Below are positions 35,979 to 44,878 of a stretch of 64,000 bases of DNA, one piece after another. A program made the translations under genes and the position numbers. Numbering within the stretch: the first letter of the stretch is position 1; each line of letters starts with the position of its first letter. The stretch is from Geoalkalibacter ferrihydriticus DSM 17813 (GTDB taxonomy: Bacteria; Desulfobacterota; Desulfuromonadia; Desulfuromonadales; Geoalkalibacteraceae), in contig NZ_JWJD01000003.1 in assembly GCF_000820505.1 (NCBI RefSeq), forward strand, positions 62,001-126,000, read 5' to 3'. A model generated the notes under the pieces. It was not told where the DNA came from. It saw only the letters and a program-made list of their open reading frames with translations, and made no database searches.

Positions 35979-38348
35979 ATGTCGATGGAGAACGAACAGC
36001 TCAAATCTCTGCCAGCCGCAGGGGCCGGTGAGGTGGCCACGGCGTCCGGCGGCGTAGACCCGAGCGCAGCGAGCAGCTTCGCAGATATTTGCGCGCGCAG
36101 CATTCTGGTGGCCAAGGCCCGTTGGATCATTCTCGCGCTGATCGCCTCATATGGTTTTTTCGCCGGGATGTTATTCATCCTCAGCCCCCACGGCTTTTTT
36201 CTATCCGCCAGCCAAGTTTCGGTGCTGGTCTGCGCGGTGTTTGCAGTGCTGTGCTACAACGGACTTTATCATCTCGGCGACAGCCGCCTGCGACAACTCC
36301 CCCTGGGCGACTCCCTGCAGATCGTTCTGGATCTGGTCCTGGTCACTGTGTTGATTCATTTCAGCGGCGGTGCCGCCAGTTGGTTCTGGCCCGTGTATCT
36401 CATCGTCACCCTCGAAGCCGCTATCTTGTTGGAAAATCGCCGAAAAGTGTGGGGATTGGGTCTTCTCGGCGGAGTTCTGTACGGAGCCTTGCTGGCCGGT
36501 GAGTATTTCGGTGCCTGGCCGGTGGTGCAGATGCCCTTCAACGACGCGACAGCCCAAGGGGACGGCTATCATCTGCTTCTCATGTGGTTCTGGGTCAGCC
36601 TGCTCAATGCCACCCTCGCCGTGGTGGGAACCTATCTGATGGGAGTGATCCGGCGGGAGAATCAGGCGCTGCGTGCAAGCGAAAATCGCCTGAGCGGATT
36701 TCTCGAGGCCGCCAACGACCTGATTTTCAGTGTCGATGAGCGGGGGCGCCTGGTGTACGCCAACCGCAGTTGGCAGCAGGCCACGGGTTATTGTCCGCAG
36801 CGTGATGCGGGCTTGAATATCTTCGATATTCTGTCTCCGGAGGTTCGCGGTTCCTGCTATCGCGAGTTTCTCAAAGTGGTGGCTGGAGAACTTGGCGACC
36901 CGATGGAAAGCCGCTTCGTTGCGCGCGACGGACGGGTTGTCGAAGTTGAAGGGTCGCTGACCCGGGGGCGACTGCAATCTGGTGACGGCACCCAGGTGTG
37001 GGTGATCTGCCGCGACGTCACCGAGCGTAAACGTGCCGAAGCGCAGCTTCTGCACATGGCGCACCACGATCTGCTCACCGGGCTGCCCAACCGCACTCTT
37101 TTTCTGGAACGCCTGGAGCATGCCATGGCCCTGGCCAAGCGCGGTAAGAAAACCGCGGCGGTCCTGTTTCTCGATCTCGACCGGTTCAAGATCATCAACG
37201 ATACCCTGGGCCATTCCCTGGGGGATTGCCTGCTCAAGGAGATGGGGCAGCGTCTGTTGCATTGTGTGCGCAAGACCGACACCGTGGCACGCCTGGGCGG
37301 CGATGAATTCACCGTTTGCCTTGGTCACCTCGATGGGGCCGAGGGCGCCGAGCAGGTCGCCGGAAAAATTCTCAACGCCTTGGCGCAGCCGGTATGGCTC
37401 GATGGACATGAGCTGTTCATCACCACGAGTATCGGCATAAGCCTCTGCCCCGACGACGGTGTCGAGGGACTGACTCTGATCAAGCAGGCCGATATCGCCA
37501 TGTACAGTGCCAAAGGGCAGGGGCGCAATAATTATCAATTTTATCAGTCCGACATGAATATGGATGCCGAGCGGCGCCTGGTGCTGGAAAACGGTATAAG
37601 GCGCGCCCTGGAACGTCACCAGTTCTGCCTGCATTACCAGCCCAAGGTCGATATCGCCAGTGGACGGATTACCGCCATGGAAGCCCTGGTGCGCTGGGAA
37701 CATCCCGAATTGGGCCTGCTGTCGGCAGGTGAGTTCATCCCCCTTGCGGAAGAAACCGGCTTTATCTTTCCCCTGGGCGAGTGGGTCCTGGAGCAGGCCT
37801 GTCGGCAGAATCGCGGGTGGCAGGACGAAGGTTTGCCGCCGGTGCGCATTGCGGTCAATATCTCGGGTTATCAGTTACAGCAGAAAAGTTTCATTCCCAG
37901 GATTCAGGAGATTCTTGACAGCACGGGAATGGATGCACGCTATCTGGAAATCGAGGTCACCGAAACCGTGGTCATGCAGAATCCCGATTTCGCCGTGGGG
38001 CTACTCAAGCAGTTGACCGAGCTGGGCGTGCATATCTCCATCGATGATTTCGGTACCGGGTATTCGTCCCTGGCCCATCTCAAACGGTTCTCCGTTAATA
38101 CCCTGAAAATCGACAAGTCCTTCATGCGCGATATCGAGATCAATGCCACGGATGCCGCCATCGCCACCGCCATCATCGCCATGGGCAACAGCCTCAAGCT
38201 CCAGGTCATCGCCGAGGGTGTCGAAACTCAGGGGCAGCTCGATTTTCTCAAAAACCTGAGTTGTCAGGAAATGCAGGGCTATTTGTTCAGCCGCCCGTTG
38301 CCCGCCGATGAGGCGGCGCATATGCTGCGCGGGATCGAAACTTTGTAA
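35979..38348 (+). CDS. Membrane PAS-GGDEF-EAL c-di-GMP protein
   Basis: About 789 residues: a cytosolic head, six helices (about 45-225), PAS (about 240-355), GGDEF (about 365-530) and EAL (about 535-785). The GGDEF loop is intact (RLGGDEF) with an RxxD inhibition site (RKTD) five residues before it, and the phosphodiesterase signatures EALVRW and IDDFGTGYSS are present. It could both make and degrade c-di-GMP. The start is uncertain: the ATG at 35979 has only a weak ribosome-binding site; earlier in-frame ATGs at 35901 and 35862 are also poor. The stop codon lies in the end of repeat copy C. Confidence 0.87.
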   Translation: MSMENEQLKSLPAAGAGEVATASGGVDPSAASSFADICARSILVAKARWIILALIASYGFFAGMLFILSPHGFFLSASQVSVLVCAVFAVLCYNGLYHLGDSRLRQLPLGDSLQIVLDLVLVTVLIHFSGGAASWFWPVYLIVTLEAAILLENRRKVWGLGLLGGVLYGALLAGEYFGAWPVVQMPFNDATAQGDGYHLLLMWFWVSLLNATLAVVGTYLMGVIRRENQALRASENRLSGFLEAANDLIFSVDERGRLVYANRSWQQATGYCPQRDAGLNIFDILSPEVRGSCYREFLKVVAGELGDPMESRFVARDGRVVEVEGSLTRGRLQSGDGTQVWVICRDVTERKRAEAQLLHMAHHDLLTGLPNRTLFLERLEHAMALAKRGKKTAAVLFLDLDRFKIINDTLGHSLGDCLLKEMGQRLLHCVRKTDTVARLGGDEFTVCLGHLDGAEGAEQVAGKILNALAQPVWLDGHELFITTSIGISLCPDDGVEGLTLIKQADIAMYSAKGQGRNNYQFYQSDMNMDAERRLVLENGIRRALERHQFCLHYQPKVDIASGRITAMEALVRWEHPELGLLSAGEFIPLAEETGFIFPLGEWVLEQACRQNRGWQDEGLPPVRIAVNISGYQLQQKSFIPRIQEILDSTGMDARYLEIEVTETVVMQNPDFAVGLLKQLTELGVHISIDDFGTGYSSLAHLKRFSVNTLKIDKSFMRDIEINATDAAIATAIIAMGNSLKLQVIAEGVETQGQLDFLKNLSCQEMQGYLFSRPLPADEAAHMLRGIETL

Positions 38349-38461
38349 CTTTTCCGCTGCAATACCCCCTCGCGCCGCAGGCCGTGGCGGTTCGAGTGCC
38401 GCGGTGAATGTTTGAGCCGCAAGCGATGCCGCAGCGGACTGCGGCGCATGCCGAATAGTTA
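38345..38461. repeat. Dispersed repeat element, copy C (internal deletion)
   Basis: Starts GTAACTTTTCCGCTGC, ends GCCGAATAGTTAC, with the GAATGTTTGAGCCGCA core. Orientation as copy A, shorter than full length. Its first bases form the TAA stop of the GGDEF-EAL gene. Confidence 0.72.
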
Positions 38462-38491
38462 CGAGACTTTTAACAAGGATGCCGTGACACC

Positions 38492-40009
38492 ATGAGTGCA
38501 ATTCAAAAAATTCTTGAACAGGACATTAAGCTGCCTTCGCCGCCGGCCATCGCGGTGCACATTCTCGACGCCGTGCGCCGTGAGGACAGCTCCTTCCGTG
38601 AGTTGGGCCGCATCATCGCCTCTGACCCGGCATTGAGCGCAAAAATTCTGCGGGTGGCAAACTCGTCCTTTTATTCCCTGAAATACCCCGTGGATACGAT
38701 TGAAAAGGCGATCGCCGTACTCGGCGTCGATCAGCTCAAGAATATCGCCCTCTCCTTCGTCATCGCCCAGGGCATGCGCGGCAATGCCGAAGAAGGCTTC
38801 GATTTCGATTATTTCTGGCGGCGAGCCATCACCGCCGCGGTGGGCGCCGATCTGGTGGCTCAGCGCATGGGCTGCAAGACCGGCGACACCTTTGTCTCCG
38901 CGCTGCTGATGGATCTTGGCGTTATGGTTATGTACTTCTGGAGTCCCGCGCGCTATGTTCAGGCGCTGGACTCCAAGCGGGCATCGAGGGAGAGTCTCTG
39001 CAGCGTCGAACAACGCCTGTTCGGTTTTGACCACGCCGAGATGGGGGCGGAGGTTCTCAAAGCCTGGGGACTGCCGGAAAATATCTGGATGGCGGTCGGT
39101 CGTCACCACACCGGCGGCGAGGGGCGCGGAGCAGATCAGCCGACGCAGGATGTTCTTTGTCTGGCCGATGCATTGTCCTCCATCTACCACGGTTCACACA
39201 GCTCGCAGCGCATCGCCTATGTCAAAAAGCGCCTCGGTCAATACGGCATCGAGGGTGAGCAGGTTGATGGTCTCATCGACGCGGTTGCTGAAAAAACTCT
39301 CGAGGTGCTCTCTTCCTTCGACCTCGCGCCGGGGGCCCTGCGGCCTTTTTCCCAGATTCTGCAAGAAGCCAATGAAGAACTCGGCAAGCTCAATCTGTCC
39401 TACGAGCAGCTGGTGGTGGAACTCAAACAGGCCAAGGAGAAAGCCGAGCGCCTGGCGCATGATCTGAGCGAGGCCAATGAAAAACTGCGCGAACTTGCTT
39501 TTCGCGACGGCCTCACCGGGCTCTACAATCATCGCTATTTTCAGGATCTGCTGGATAAGGAAATGGGTCGGGCCGTGCGTTACGGTCGACCTTTGGGGCT
39601 GGTGCTGTTCGACATCGATCATTTCAAGGCGATCAACGACAACTGTGGCCACCCGGTGGGCGATCAGGTCCTGCGGGCCCTCGCCGGCCAGTTCGCGGCG
39701 CTGACCCGCCGCACCGATGTGGTAGCGCGCTACGGCGGCGAAGAGTTTGTCATCATCCTGCCTGAAACCGACAGCAAGGGAATCATGGTTCTTTCCCAGC
39801 GTTTGCGCCGCGGCATCGAGCAGATGGAAATCTCAACGGAGGCGGGCCCGCTGTCGATTACGGTCAGCGTTGGCGCGACGAGTTATGAAGAGGGGATGGG
39901 GCCGCGTACGAAGGCAGAGCTTATTGATGCCGCCGATGGCGCTCTCTATGCGGCCAAGCGTGGCGGCCGCAACCAGGTCAGGTTTCGCAAACTGACGGAG
40001 TCCGCCTAG
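38492..40009 (+). CDS. HDOD-GGDEF signalling protein
   Basis: 505 residues. The N-terminal HDOD domain (about 10-215: LPSPPAIAVHILDAVRR, ILRVANSSFYSL, WRRAITAAVGADLVAQRMG) lacks the HD phosphohydrolase dyad. A coiled coil (about 295-345) links it to a GGDEF domain (about 350-500) with a GGEEF active loop, RRTD inhibition site and DGLTGLYNHR. It should be an active diguanylate cyclase under control of the HDOD module, whose ligands are unknown. It follows the GGDEF-EAL gene 143 bases later, so both may be used together; repeat copy C separates them. Confidence 0.9.
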   Translation: MSAIQKILEQDIKLPSPPAIAVHILDAVRREDSSFRELGRIIASDPALSAKILRVANSSFYSLKYPVDTIEKAIAVLGVDQLKNIALSFVIAQGMRGNAEEGFDFDYFWRRAITAAVGADLVAQRMGCKTGDTFVSALLMDLGVMVMYFWSPARYVQALDSKRASRESLCSVEQRLFGFDHAEMGAEVLKAWGLPENIWMAVGRHHTGGEGRGADQPTQDVLCLADALSSIYHGSHSSQRIAYVKKRLGQYGIEGEQVDGLIDAVAEKTLEVLSSFDLAPGALRPFSQILQEANEELGKLNLSYEQLVVELKQAKEKAERLAHDLSEANEKLRELAFRDGLTGLYNHRYFQDLLDKEMGRAVRYGRPLGLVLFDIDHFKAINDNCGHPVGDQVLRALAGQFAALTRRTDVVARYGGEEFVIILPETDSKGIMVLSQRLRRGIEQMEISTEAGPLSITVSVGATSYEEGMGPRTKAELIDAADGALYAAKRGGRNQVRFRKLTESA

Positions 40010-40085
40010 TGCCCGCACGGGACACTGTAGAACGATTCGCGGCGAGATTTTTGCCTTCTATCCACCTGTCGGAGGTTCTTGAAAA

Positions 40086-40466
40086 ATGACGGACTCTGGT
40101 CAGTATCCGCGCCCTTCAACCGTCGAACGACGCCGGCACCCCGATCTGTGGGTGCGTTCCCTGGAGTGGCTAGCCGTGGGTAGCTGGCTGCTGCTGTTCA
40201 TTGCGCTGCTGTTGGTGGCCAAGGCCAAGCCGCAAGTCGAGACTTTCTTCGAGCGCTACTACGATTTGCCTTTGGATCCCTTCTGGAACCTTGAGCTGCT
40301 GGGCTATCTGCAGGGATTGATGGCCCTGGGACTCGGCATCAGCATCATCGGCTTGTTCATCAACTGGCGCCGCAGCCGCCGCGCCGAAGACCAATACTGT
40401 GTTTCCCTCATCATCCTCGGAATCATTTCCCTGGTCGGCCTGGTTTTTTCAAGTTTCGCGCATTAA
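40086..40466 (+). CDS. Hypothetical membrane protein, three helices
   Basis: 126 residues, no family recognised. A basic, Pro-rich head, then three hydrophobic helices (about 28-46, 70-92 and 100-122) separated by a short acidic loop and an RRSRR cytosolic patch. CGGAGG precedes the ATG by about eight to ten bases. It follows the HDOD-GGDEF gene by 76 bases and probably belongs to the same transcript; it could be a membrane partner of the signalling proteins, which is speculation. Confidence 0.7.
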   Translation: MTDSGQYPRPSTVERRRHPDLWVRSLEWLAVGSWLLLFIALLLVAKAKPQVETFFERYYDLPLDPFWNLELLGYLQGLMALGLGISIIGLFINWRRSRRAEDQYCVSLIILGIISLVGLVFSSFAH

Positions 40467-40467
40467 T

Positions 40468-40509
40468 CCCAGCCGCGCCGCGGCCTGCGGCGCCTGCCGA
40501 ACAATTACA
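40468..40509. repeat. Dispersed repeat element, partial copy D
   Basis: A fragment (GCCGCGCCGCGGCCTGCGGCG followed by CTGCCGAACAATTAC) corresponding to one end of the family. Its terminal TTA supplies the TAA stop of mntP on the minus strand. Confidence 0.5.
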
Positions 40510-41065
40510 ATAATTCTTCCAGCAGGATCTTAAGGCCGATGGCCAAGAGTACCAGCCCGCCGAAAATCTCGACTTTCGGCCCCCAGGCCGTGCCGATGCG
40601 CCGACCGAGGAGCATGCCCGCAGTCGTGAAGGCCGCCGCTACCAGGCCGATGATCAAGGCCGGAAACCAGACGCTGATCTCGAGCATGGCGAGAGTCAGA
40701 CCCACGGCCAGGGCGTCGATGCTGGTTGCGACCGAGAGCAGAAACAAGGACAGGCCGCGGGTGGGATCGCGATGCTCGCGCAAGGCCTTTTCTTCCTGAA
40801 ACGCCTCCCAGATCATTTTTCCGCCGATAAACCCAAGCAGGCCGAAAGCCACCCAGGGGGCGTAAGCCGAAATCCATTCCTGCACGGTCAGACCCGCCAG
40901 CCAGCCGATGACCGGCATCAGCGCCTGGAATAGTCCGAAATGAAAGCTCAGGCGCAGAACCTGGCGTGCCGTCATGCGCGGCAAAACCACTCCGACCCCC
41001 AGGGCGACGGCGAAGGCGTCCATGGCCAAAGCCACGGAGAGACCGATCAGAGTGAGAAAGCCCAT
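40505..41065 (-). CDS. mntP: Manganese efflux pump MntP
   Basis: 186 residues with six helices. The two repeated signature segments, ALAMDAFAVALGVGV and SVATSIDALAVGLTL, each with the Asp essential for manganese export, define MntP (formerly DUF204/YebN). It pumps Mn2+ out of the cytoplasm. The ATG at 41065 follows GGGAGA. In many bacteria mntP carries a yybP-ykoY manganese riboswitch; the leader here is too short for one. Stop codon lies inside repeat copy D. Confidence 0.92.
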   Translation of the reverse strand: MGFLTLIGLSVALAMDAFAVALGVGVVLPRMTARQVLRLSFHFGLFQALMPVIGWLAGLTVQEWISAYAPWVAFGLLGFIGGKMIWEAFQEEKALREHRDPTRGLSLFLLSVATSIDALAVGLTLAMLEISVWFPALIIGLVAAAFTTAGMLLGRRIGTAWGPKVEIFGGLVLLAIGLKILLEELL

Positions 41066-41087
41066 GCAAATCTCCCGCGCGCAGCGC

Positions 41088-41120
41088 AAAAAAAACCGCA
41101 GTACCTGTTCGGCACTGCGG
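41088..41120 (-). terminator. Intrinsic terminator upstream of mntP
   Basis: On the minus strand a ten-pair stem (CCGCAGTGCC with GGTACTGCGG, loop of five) is followed by eight Ts. It is oriented to stop transcription coming from ablAB before it reaches mntP. Confidence 0.8.
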
Positions 41121-41123
41121 GGG

Positions 41124-41153
41124 ATTGTGGCCAAGGGCCAAGCCCTATGTCAA
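41124..41153 (-). promoter_or_regulatory. Promoter of mntP
   Basis: TTGACA (41153-41148) and CACAAT (41129-41124) on the minus strand, spacer of 18. Initiation near 41117 falls inside the terminator stem, so a new mntP transcript would not form the complete hairpin. Confidence 0.55.
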
Positions 41154-41165
41154 GAGTGTTGTGAA

Positions 41166-41299
41166 GTAACTGTTCAGCATGCACCGCAGGGTACGGCGGC
41201 ATCGCGTGCGACAAAAACTCACCTACGGCTCAAACATTTGCCGCAGCACTCAACCGCCGCACCTTGCGGTACTCTCGGACGTTGTCGCTGAATAGTTAC
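41166..41299. repeat. Dispersed terminal-inverted-repeat element, copy E (full length)
   Basis: 134 bases from GTAACTGTTCAGC to GCTGAATAGTTAC, same orientation as copy B, differing from it by a limited number of substitutions. It lies upstream of the mntP promoter. Confidence 0.8.
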
Positions 41300-41317
41300 G
41301 TTGTGAATTCATTCATT

Positions 41318-41379
41318 GTAACCATTCAGCTGCAACATGCGACGGGGCCGCACCCTGCGGCGCGTGCTGAACGGTCACC
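41318..41379. repeat. Dispersed repeat element, copy F (short derivative)
   Basis: 62 bases keeping both ends (GTAACCATTCAGCTGC and CGTGCTGAACGGTCACC) with the interior reduced to a single GC-rich arm. Orientation opposite to copy E, 18 bases away, so E and F form an inverted pair. Confidence 0.65.
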
Positions 41380-41385
41380 ATTCTT

Positions 41386-42222
41386 TTAGGCCAGCCCCTT
41401 GTACCAGACATTCATGCTCTCCAGTTCGCCGGAGATGTCGGTATTGTGGGTCAGGGTGCCGCTGTAGCGATAGCCGTGCTTGGCAAAGGTAATATTCATG
41501 CCGAAGCTGTAGGCGCGGGCGATGGTGTAGGCGGTATGGTAATCGCGCTTTTTGAGCTCCTCTTCCATTTCCGCCAGCAGCACCTGAGCGAAACCGGCAC
41601 CGCGGTAGGCAGGCAGAGTCGCAAAATCGGTCATTTCCGCGTTACGATCCGCCGCGTAAGTTTCCGCCGACGAGATCGCCACCAGCCGCTCGCCCTCCCA
41701 TACGCCCCAGTAGAGGATATTTTCCGCCATGGTTTGGCGCAGGTAGGCGGGGTCATGAATGGGAAAGGGGTAGCTCGCGAAGACCTCGCGGTAAACCTCG
41801 GCCATGCTCTCGACGTTCTCTGGTCCCAGGGGGGCGAGCCGATACCCCGCGTCCAGTTGCGGGCGGGCGGCGGTGGCGGACTTGGCCTTGGCGGCGGAAA
41901 TCACTTCGCGCACCGTATCGGGTTTGCGCTCCTTGCGGCGGCGGTCGCAGAAATATTTTCCGAAAAAGGCGGCTTCCTCGCGTCCGGCATAAAAGCCGGG
42001 AATCGCCGCCTCTTCCTGGTAGCCGGCCTGAGCGAAAAGGTCGCGCGCGGCTGCCGGAACCTTGGCGAAAATTTTGGTGTAGCCCTTTTTCTGCGCCAGA
42101 TGGTCAAGCTGCGGTACCAGGCGCGGGGCCTCATCGGGAGCGAGTTTCATCAGATAAATGCGGTTGTTGCTCTTGCCGTGCTGTATTTTTGAACGCCCCA
42201 GGCGTTCGACGATATCACTCAT
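41386..42222 (-). CDS. ablB: Beta-lysine N-acetyltransferase
   Basis: 278 residues with a C-terminal GNAT fold (about 130-270: [22 protein letters not shown] is the acetyl-CoA loop) and an N-terminal segment typical of AblB (YodP). It acetylates beta-lysine to Nε-acetyl-beta-lysine, a compatible solute. Its start overlaps the 3' end of ablA by eight bases, and the pair forms the usual ablAB operon. This gives a halotolerance or osmoadaptation role, known from methanogens and from some Geobacter-type bacteria. Confidence 0.9.
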   Translation of the reverse strand: MSDIVERLGRSKIQHGKSNNRIYLMKLAPDEAPRLVPQLDHLAQKKGYTKIFAKVPAAARDLFAQAGYQEEAAIPGFYAGREEAAFFGKYFCDRRRKERKPDTVREVISAAKAKSATAARPQLDAGYRLAPLGPENVESMAEVYREVFASYPFPIHDPAYLRQTMAENILYWGVWEGERLVAISSAETYAADRNAEMTDFATLPAYRGAGFAQVLLAEMEEELKKRDYHTAYTIARAYSFGMNITFAKHGYRYSGTLTHNTDISGELESMNVWYKGLA

Positions 42223-43531
42223 CGTGGCTTCTCCGATCCATGCGCTCGTTGTTCGCAGGGGTCAGCGAGATGGTTTGATTCCAGTCCGAAAGCAGCATCT
42301 CGATGCCCGTGGCGCGATATTCCTCGGCATCATCGAGTTTGAGGTGCAACCGGCACTCGTTGCAGTTGCGATTGCAGAAATCGGCCTTGTAGCTGTCGGG
42401 TTCCTGGTAAGTGGTGATGACCCCTTCGTAATTGCGCAGCACCACCTTGTTGGTCGACAGGGAAATGAGATAGTTGGGATTAAGGGGGATTTTTCCACCG
42501 CCGCCCGGTGCGTCGATGACGTAGGTCGGCACCGAGAAACCGCTGGTGTGGCCGATGAGGCTCTCCATGATTTCGATCCCCTTGCCCACGGGCGTGCGAA
42601 AATGTGACAGTCCTTCGGCCAGATCGCACTGGTAGAGATAATAGGGACGCACACGGTTGGCCACCAGTTTGTGATTGAGCGCCTTGATCACCCGCGGGCA
42701 GTCGTTGACCCCGGCCAGCAACACCGTCTGGTTGCCAAGGGGGATGCCTGCATCAGCCAGTTTGCGGATCGCGGTCTTGCTCGAAGTGGTGATTTCGCGA
42801 GGGTGGTTGAAGTGGGTATTGAGCCACAGGGGCTGATGTTTCTTGAGCATGTCCACCAGCTCATCGGTGATGCGGTAGGGGAGCACCACCGGCATGCGCG
42901 AACCGATGCGGATCACCTCGACATGCTCGATGGCGCGAATTTCGCCGAGAATCCAGTCGAGATAATCGGTGTTGAGCATCAGCGGGTCGCCGCCCGAAAG
43001 CAGTACGTCGCGCACCTCGGGCTGATTGCGAATATACGCCAGGCCTTTCTCGATCTCCTGGCGTCCGGGGATGGAGTCCTGATCGCCAACCTTGCGCTTG
43101 CGGGTGCAGTGACGGCAGTACATGGAGCAGACGTTGCTGATGTGAAACAGCACCCGGTCGGGATAGCGGTGGGTGATGCCCGGCGCCGGACTGTCCTGGT
43201 CTTCGGCCAGGGGGTCGGCCATGTCGCATTTGTCGATTTCCAGCTCGGCCGGAGAGGGGAAGGCCTGGCGGAACACCGGACAGTTGTTCAGATCCTCGGT
43301 GTCGATGAGGGAGAGATAGTAAGGAGTGACCGAGAGGGGGAATTTGCGCAGCGTCATTTCAAGTTTTTTGCGCTCCATCTCGGGGAACCTGATTTCGAGC
43401 AGATTCTCAAAGGTGTCAATGGAACTGACCGAATGTTTGAGCTGCCATTTCCAATCCTGCCAGTTGGATTGGGCGGAATCGACATTGATCCTGCGCGCAA
43501 TATCCTGTTGATTCTGAGAATAGATTGCCAT
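42215..43531 (-). CDS. ablA: Lysine 2,3-aminomutase
   Basis: 438 residues, a radical SAM enzyme with the cluster-binding CSMYCRHC and the LSGGDPLM glycine-rich SAM motif, PLP lysine in the C-terminal half ([16 protein letters not shown] region) and a final Cys set (CNRNCNEC) for zinc. It converts L-alpha-lysine to L-beta-lysine, the first step of acetyl-beta-lysine synthesis. GGGG lies before the ATG. It is the first gene of ablAB; the 375-base gap upstream shows a hairpin near 43740-43760 but no clear promoter. Confidence 0.94.
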   Translation of the reverse strand: MAIYSQNQQDIARRINVDSAQSNWQDWKWQLKHSVSSIDTFENLLEIRFPEMERKKLEMTLRKFPLSVTPYYLSLIDTEDLNNCPVFRQAFPSPAELEIDKCDMADPLAEDQDSPAPGITHRYPDRVLFHISNVCSMYCRHCTRKRKVGDQDSIPGRQEIEKGLAYIRNQPEVRDVLLSGGDPLMLNTDYLDWILGEIRAIEHVEVIRIGSRMPVVLPYRITDELVDMLKKHQPLWLNTHFNHPREITTSSKTAIRKLADAGIPLGNQTVLLAGVNDCPRVIKALNHKLVANRVRPYYLYQCDLAEGLSHFRTPVGKGIEIMESLIGHTSGFSVPTYVIDAPGGGGKIPLNPNYLISLSTNKVVLRNYEGVITTYQEPDSYKADFCNRNCNECRLHLKLDDAEEYRATGIEMLLSDWNQTISLTPANNERMDRRSHDE

Positions 43532-43812
43532 AGTTGAAATACCCCTTTGTATGAATGAAAAGAAAAGTTTCTTGGCTGAAAACGACTGCCTATACTAGAG
43601 AATCTCGTCGGTTATGTCAAATGACCGTAGGGTTCGTGCTTCAGGATGTATGGGATTCCCTTATGCATTTCAGACAGTTGAAGTTTTTGTCGTGGGGAAA
43701 GATTTATGATTGAACATGCGACTTTTGGGGATCTTGCGGAAGGGGTCGGCGCGGCGCGTCGCCGAGCCGGGAGAGGTGTTCTCATGTGCTTTTCTGCAAG
43801 GCGCGCTGGCCC

Positions 43813-43868
43813 ACAAAAAAAGCCGTCAGGGCACAAAGAAAATATATTTCCTTGCACCCCGACGGCTT
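43813..43868 (-). terminator. Intrinsic terminator of the cyclophilin gene
   Basis: On the minus strand AAGCCGTCGGGG pairs with CCCTGACGGCTT across an AT-rich loop, followed by seven Ts. It lies 39 bases after the cyclophilin stop. Confidence 0.85.
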
Positions 43869-43906
43869 AACTGAGTCTGTACGGGCAGGTGTTTGATCCT
43901 TCGAAT

Positions 43907-44419
43907 TTATTCCGCCACGACAGCCTTTTCGATCAACACCGGCTCCTTGGGCACGTCCTGGTGAAAACCGGCGTTGCCGGTCGGTACCTTGCGGATCGCA
44001 TCGACCACGTCCATGCCCTGGGCGACCTTGCCGAATACGGCATAGCCGTAACCGTTGGGGGTCTTGTCGCGGTGGTTGAGGAAATCATTGTCGGTCACAT
44101 TGATGAAGAACTGGCTGGTGGCGCTGTCAATCACCTGGGTTCGCGCCATGGCGAGGGTGCCACGCTCATTTTTGAGGCCGTTGTCGGCTTCGTTTTTGAT
44201 CGGCGCATTGGTCTTCTTGTTGTTCATGTCGGGCGTCATGCCGCCGCCCTGAATCATGAAATTGCTGATCACCCGGTGAAAGATGGTCCCATCGTAAAAG
44301 CCGTCGCGGACATAGGTGAGAAAGTTCTCGACAGATGCGGGGGCCTGCTCGGGGTAGAGTTCAATGGTGATGTCGCCGTGAGATGTGTGCAGGACGACCT
44401 CGGGGTTTTTTTTCTCCAT
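43907..44419 (-). CDS. Peptidylprolyl isomerase, cyclophilin type
   Basis: 170 residues, no signal peptide, so cytoplasmic (PpiB-like). The catalytic [14 protein letters not shown], the substrate groove residues [13 protein letters not shown] and the [15 protein letters not shown] segment are diagnostic. It catalyses cis-trans isomerisation of prolyl bonds during folding. AAGGAG stands eleven bases before the ATG. It is monocistronic, flanked by the cspA terminator upstream and its own terminator downstream. Confidence 0.93.
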   Translation of the reverse strand: MEKKNPEVVLHTSHGDITIELYPEQAPASVENFLTYVRDGFYDGTIFHRVISNFMIQGGGMTPDMNNKKTNAPIKNEADNGLKNERGTLAMARTQVIDSATSQFFINVTDNDFLNHRDKTPNGYGYAVFGKVAQGMDVVDAIRKVPTGNAGFHQDVPKEPVLIEKAVVAE

Positions 44420-44465
44420 GACTTTAAATGCTCCTTGGGGGAATTGCCCGCGGCTCAGGTCCGCG

Positions 44466-44500
44466 AATAAAAAAGCTCCACGGCGCTGCCGTGGAGCTTG
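44466..44500 (-). terminator. Intrinsic terminator of the cold-shock gene
   Basis: AAGCTCCACGG and CCGTGGAGCTT arms followed on the minus strand by six Ts. Confidence 0.88.
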
Positions 44501-44522
44501 GGGTCGATGCTACTCAGCAATC

Positions 44523-44723
44523 TTAGATTTTCTCGACGTTGCTGGCCTGGGGGCCCTTCTGGCCCTGGGTCACATCGAACCGCACCCGGTCGCCCTCGAC
44601 GAGGGACTTGAATCCGTCGCCTTGAATGGCAGAGAAGTGGACGAAAACATCGGGGCCGTTGTCCTGCTGGATGAACCCGAAACCTTTGGCGTCGTTAAAC
44701 CATTTTACCGTTCCCTCAGTCAT
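44523..44723 (-). CDS. Cold-shock domain protein, CspA family
   Basis: 66 residues, a single OB-fold cold-shock domain with both RNA-binding motifs, KGFGFIQQ (RNP1) and DVFVHFSAI (RNP2), starting [15 protein letters not shown]. It binds single-stranded RNA and acts as a cytoplasmic RNA chaperone. AAGGAG precedes the ATG at 44723. The 5' leader is long (about 150 bases) and carries a terminator-like hairpin, so regulation at the RNA level, as in other csp genes, is likely. Confidence 0.94.
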   Translation of the reverse strand: MTEGTVKWFNDAKGFGFIQQDNGPDVFVHFSAIQGDGFKSLVEGDRVRFDVTQGQKGPQASNVEKI

Positions 44724-44789
44724 GCCTTTTTGCTCCTTGTTTTGCAAAACCCGTTGTCGTGTCGGTGCCGCTTCAACGTGGCAGGGCAC

Positions 44790-44823
44790 AAAAAAACCGC
44801 GCAGCCGGCGGCTTGTGCGGTTT
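44790..44823 (-). promoter_or_regulatory. Terminator-like hairpin in the cold-shock gene leader
   Basis: On the minus strand AAACCGC and GCGGTTT arms (with an inner GCCG/CGGC pairing) are followed by a T run of seven, 67 bases before the cspA start and downstream of its probable promoter. It may attenuate the gene, or be a second stop for the upstream lipoprotein transcript. Confidence 0.6.
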
Positions 44824-44878
44824 GTCTGTTTTTCCCGTAAACAGAATGAAAGCTGCACCACCTTGCCGTACAGGACAG

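Noticed and set aside
41066-41153. yybP-ykoY manganese riboswitch or attenuator in the mntP leader
   Set aside because: The promoter at 41124-41153 places the start inside the hairpin stem, so the mntP transcript cannot form it, and the leader is too short for the riboswitch. The hairpin fits a terminator for ablAB.
43612-43857. Minus-strand open frame between ablA and the cyclophilin gene
   Set aside because: It overlaps the cyclophilin terminator, lacks a ribosome-binding site and resembles no protein.
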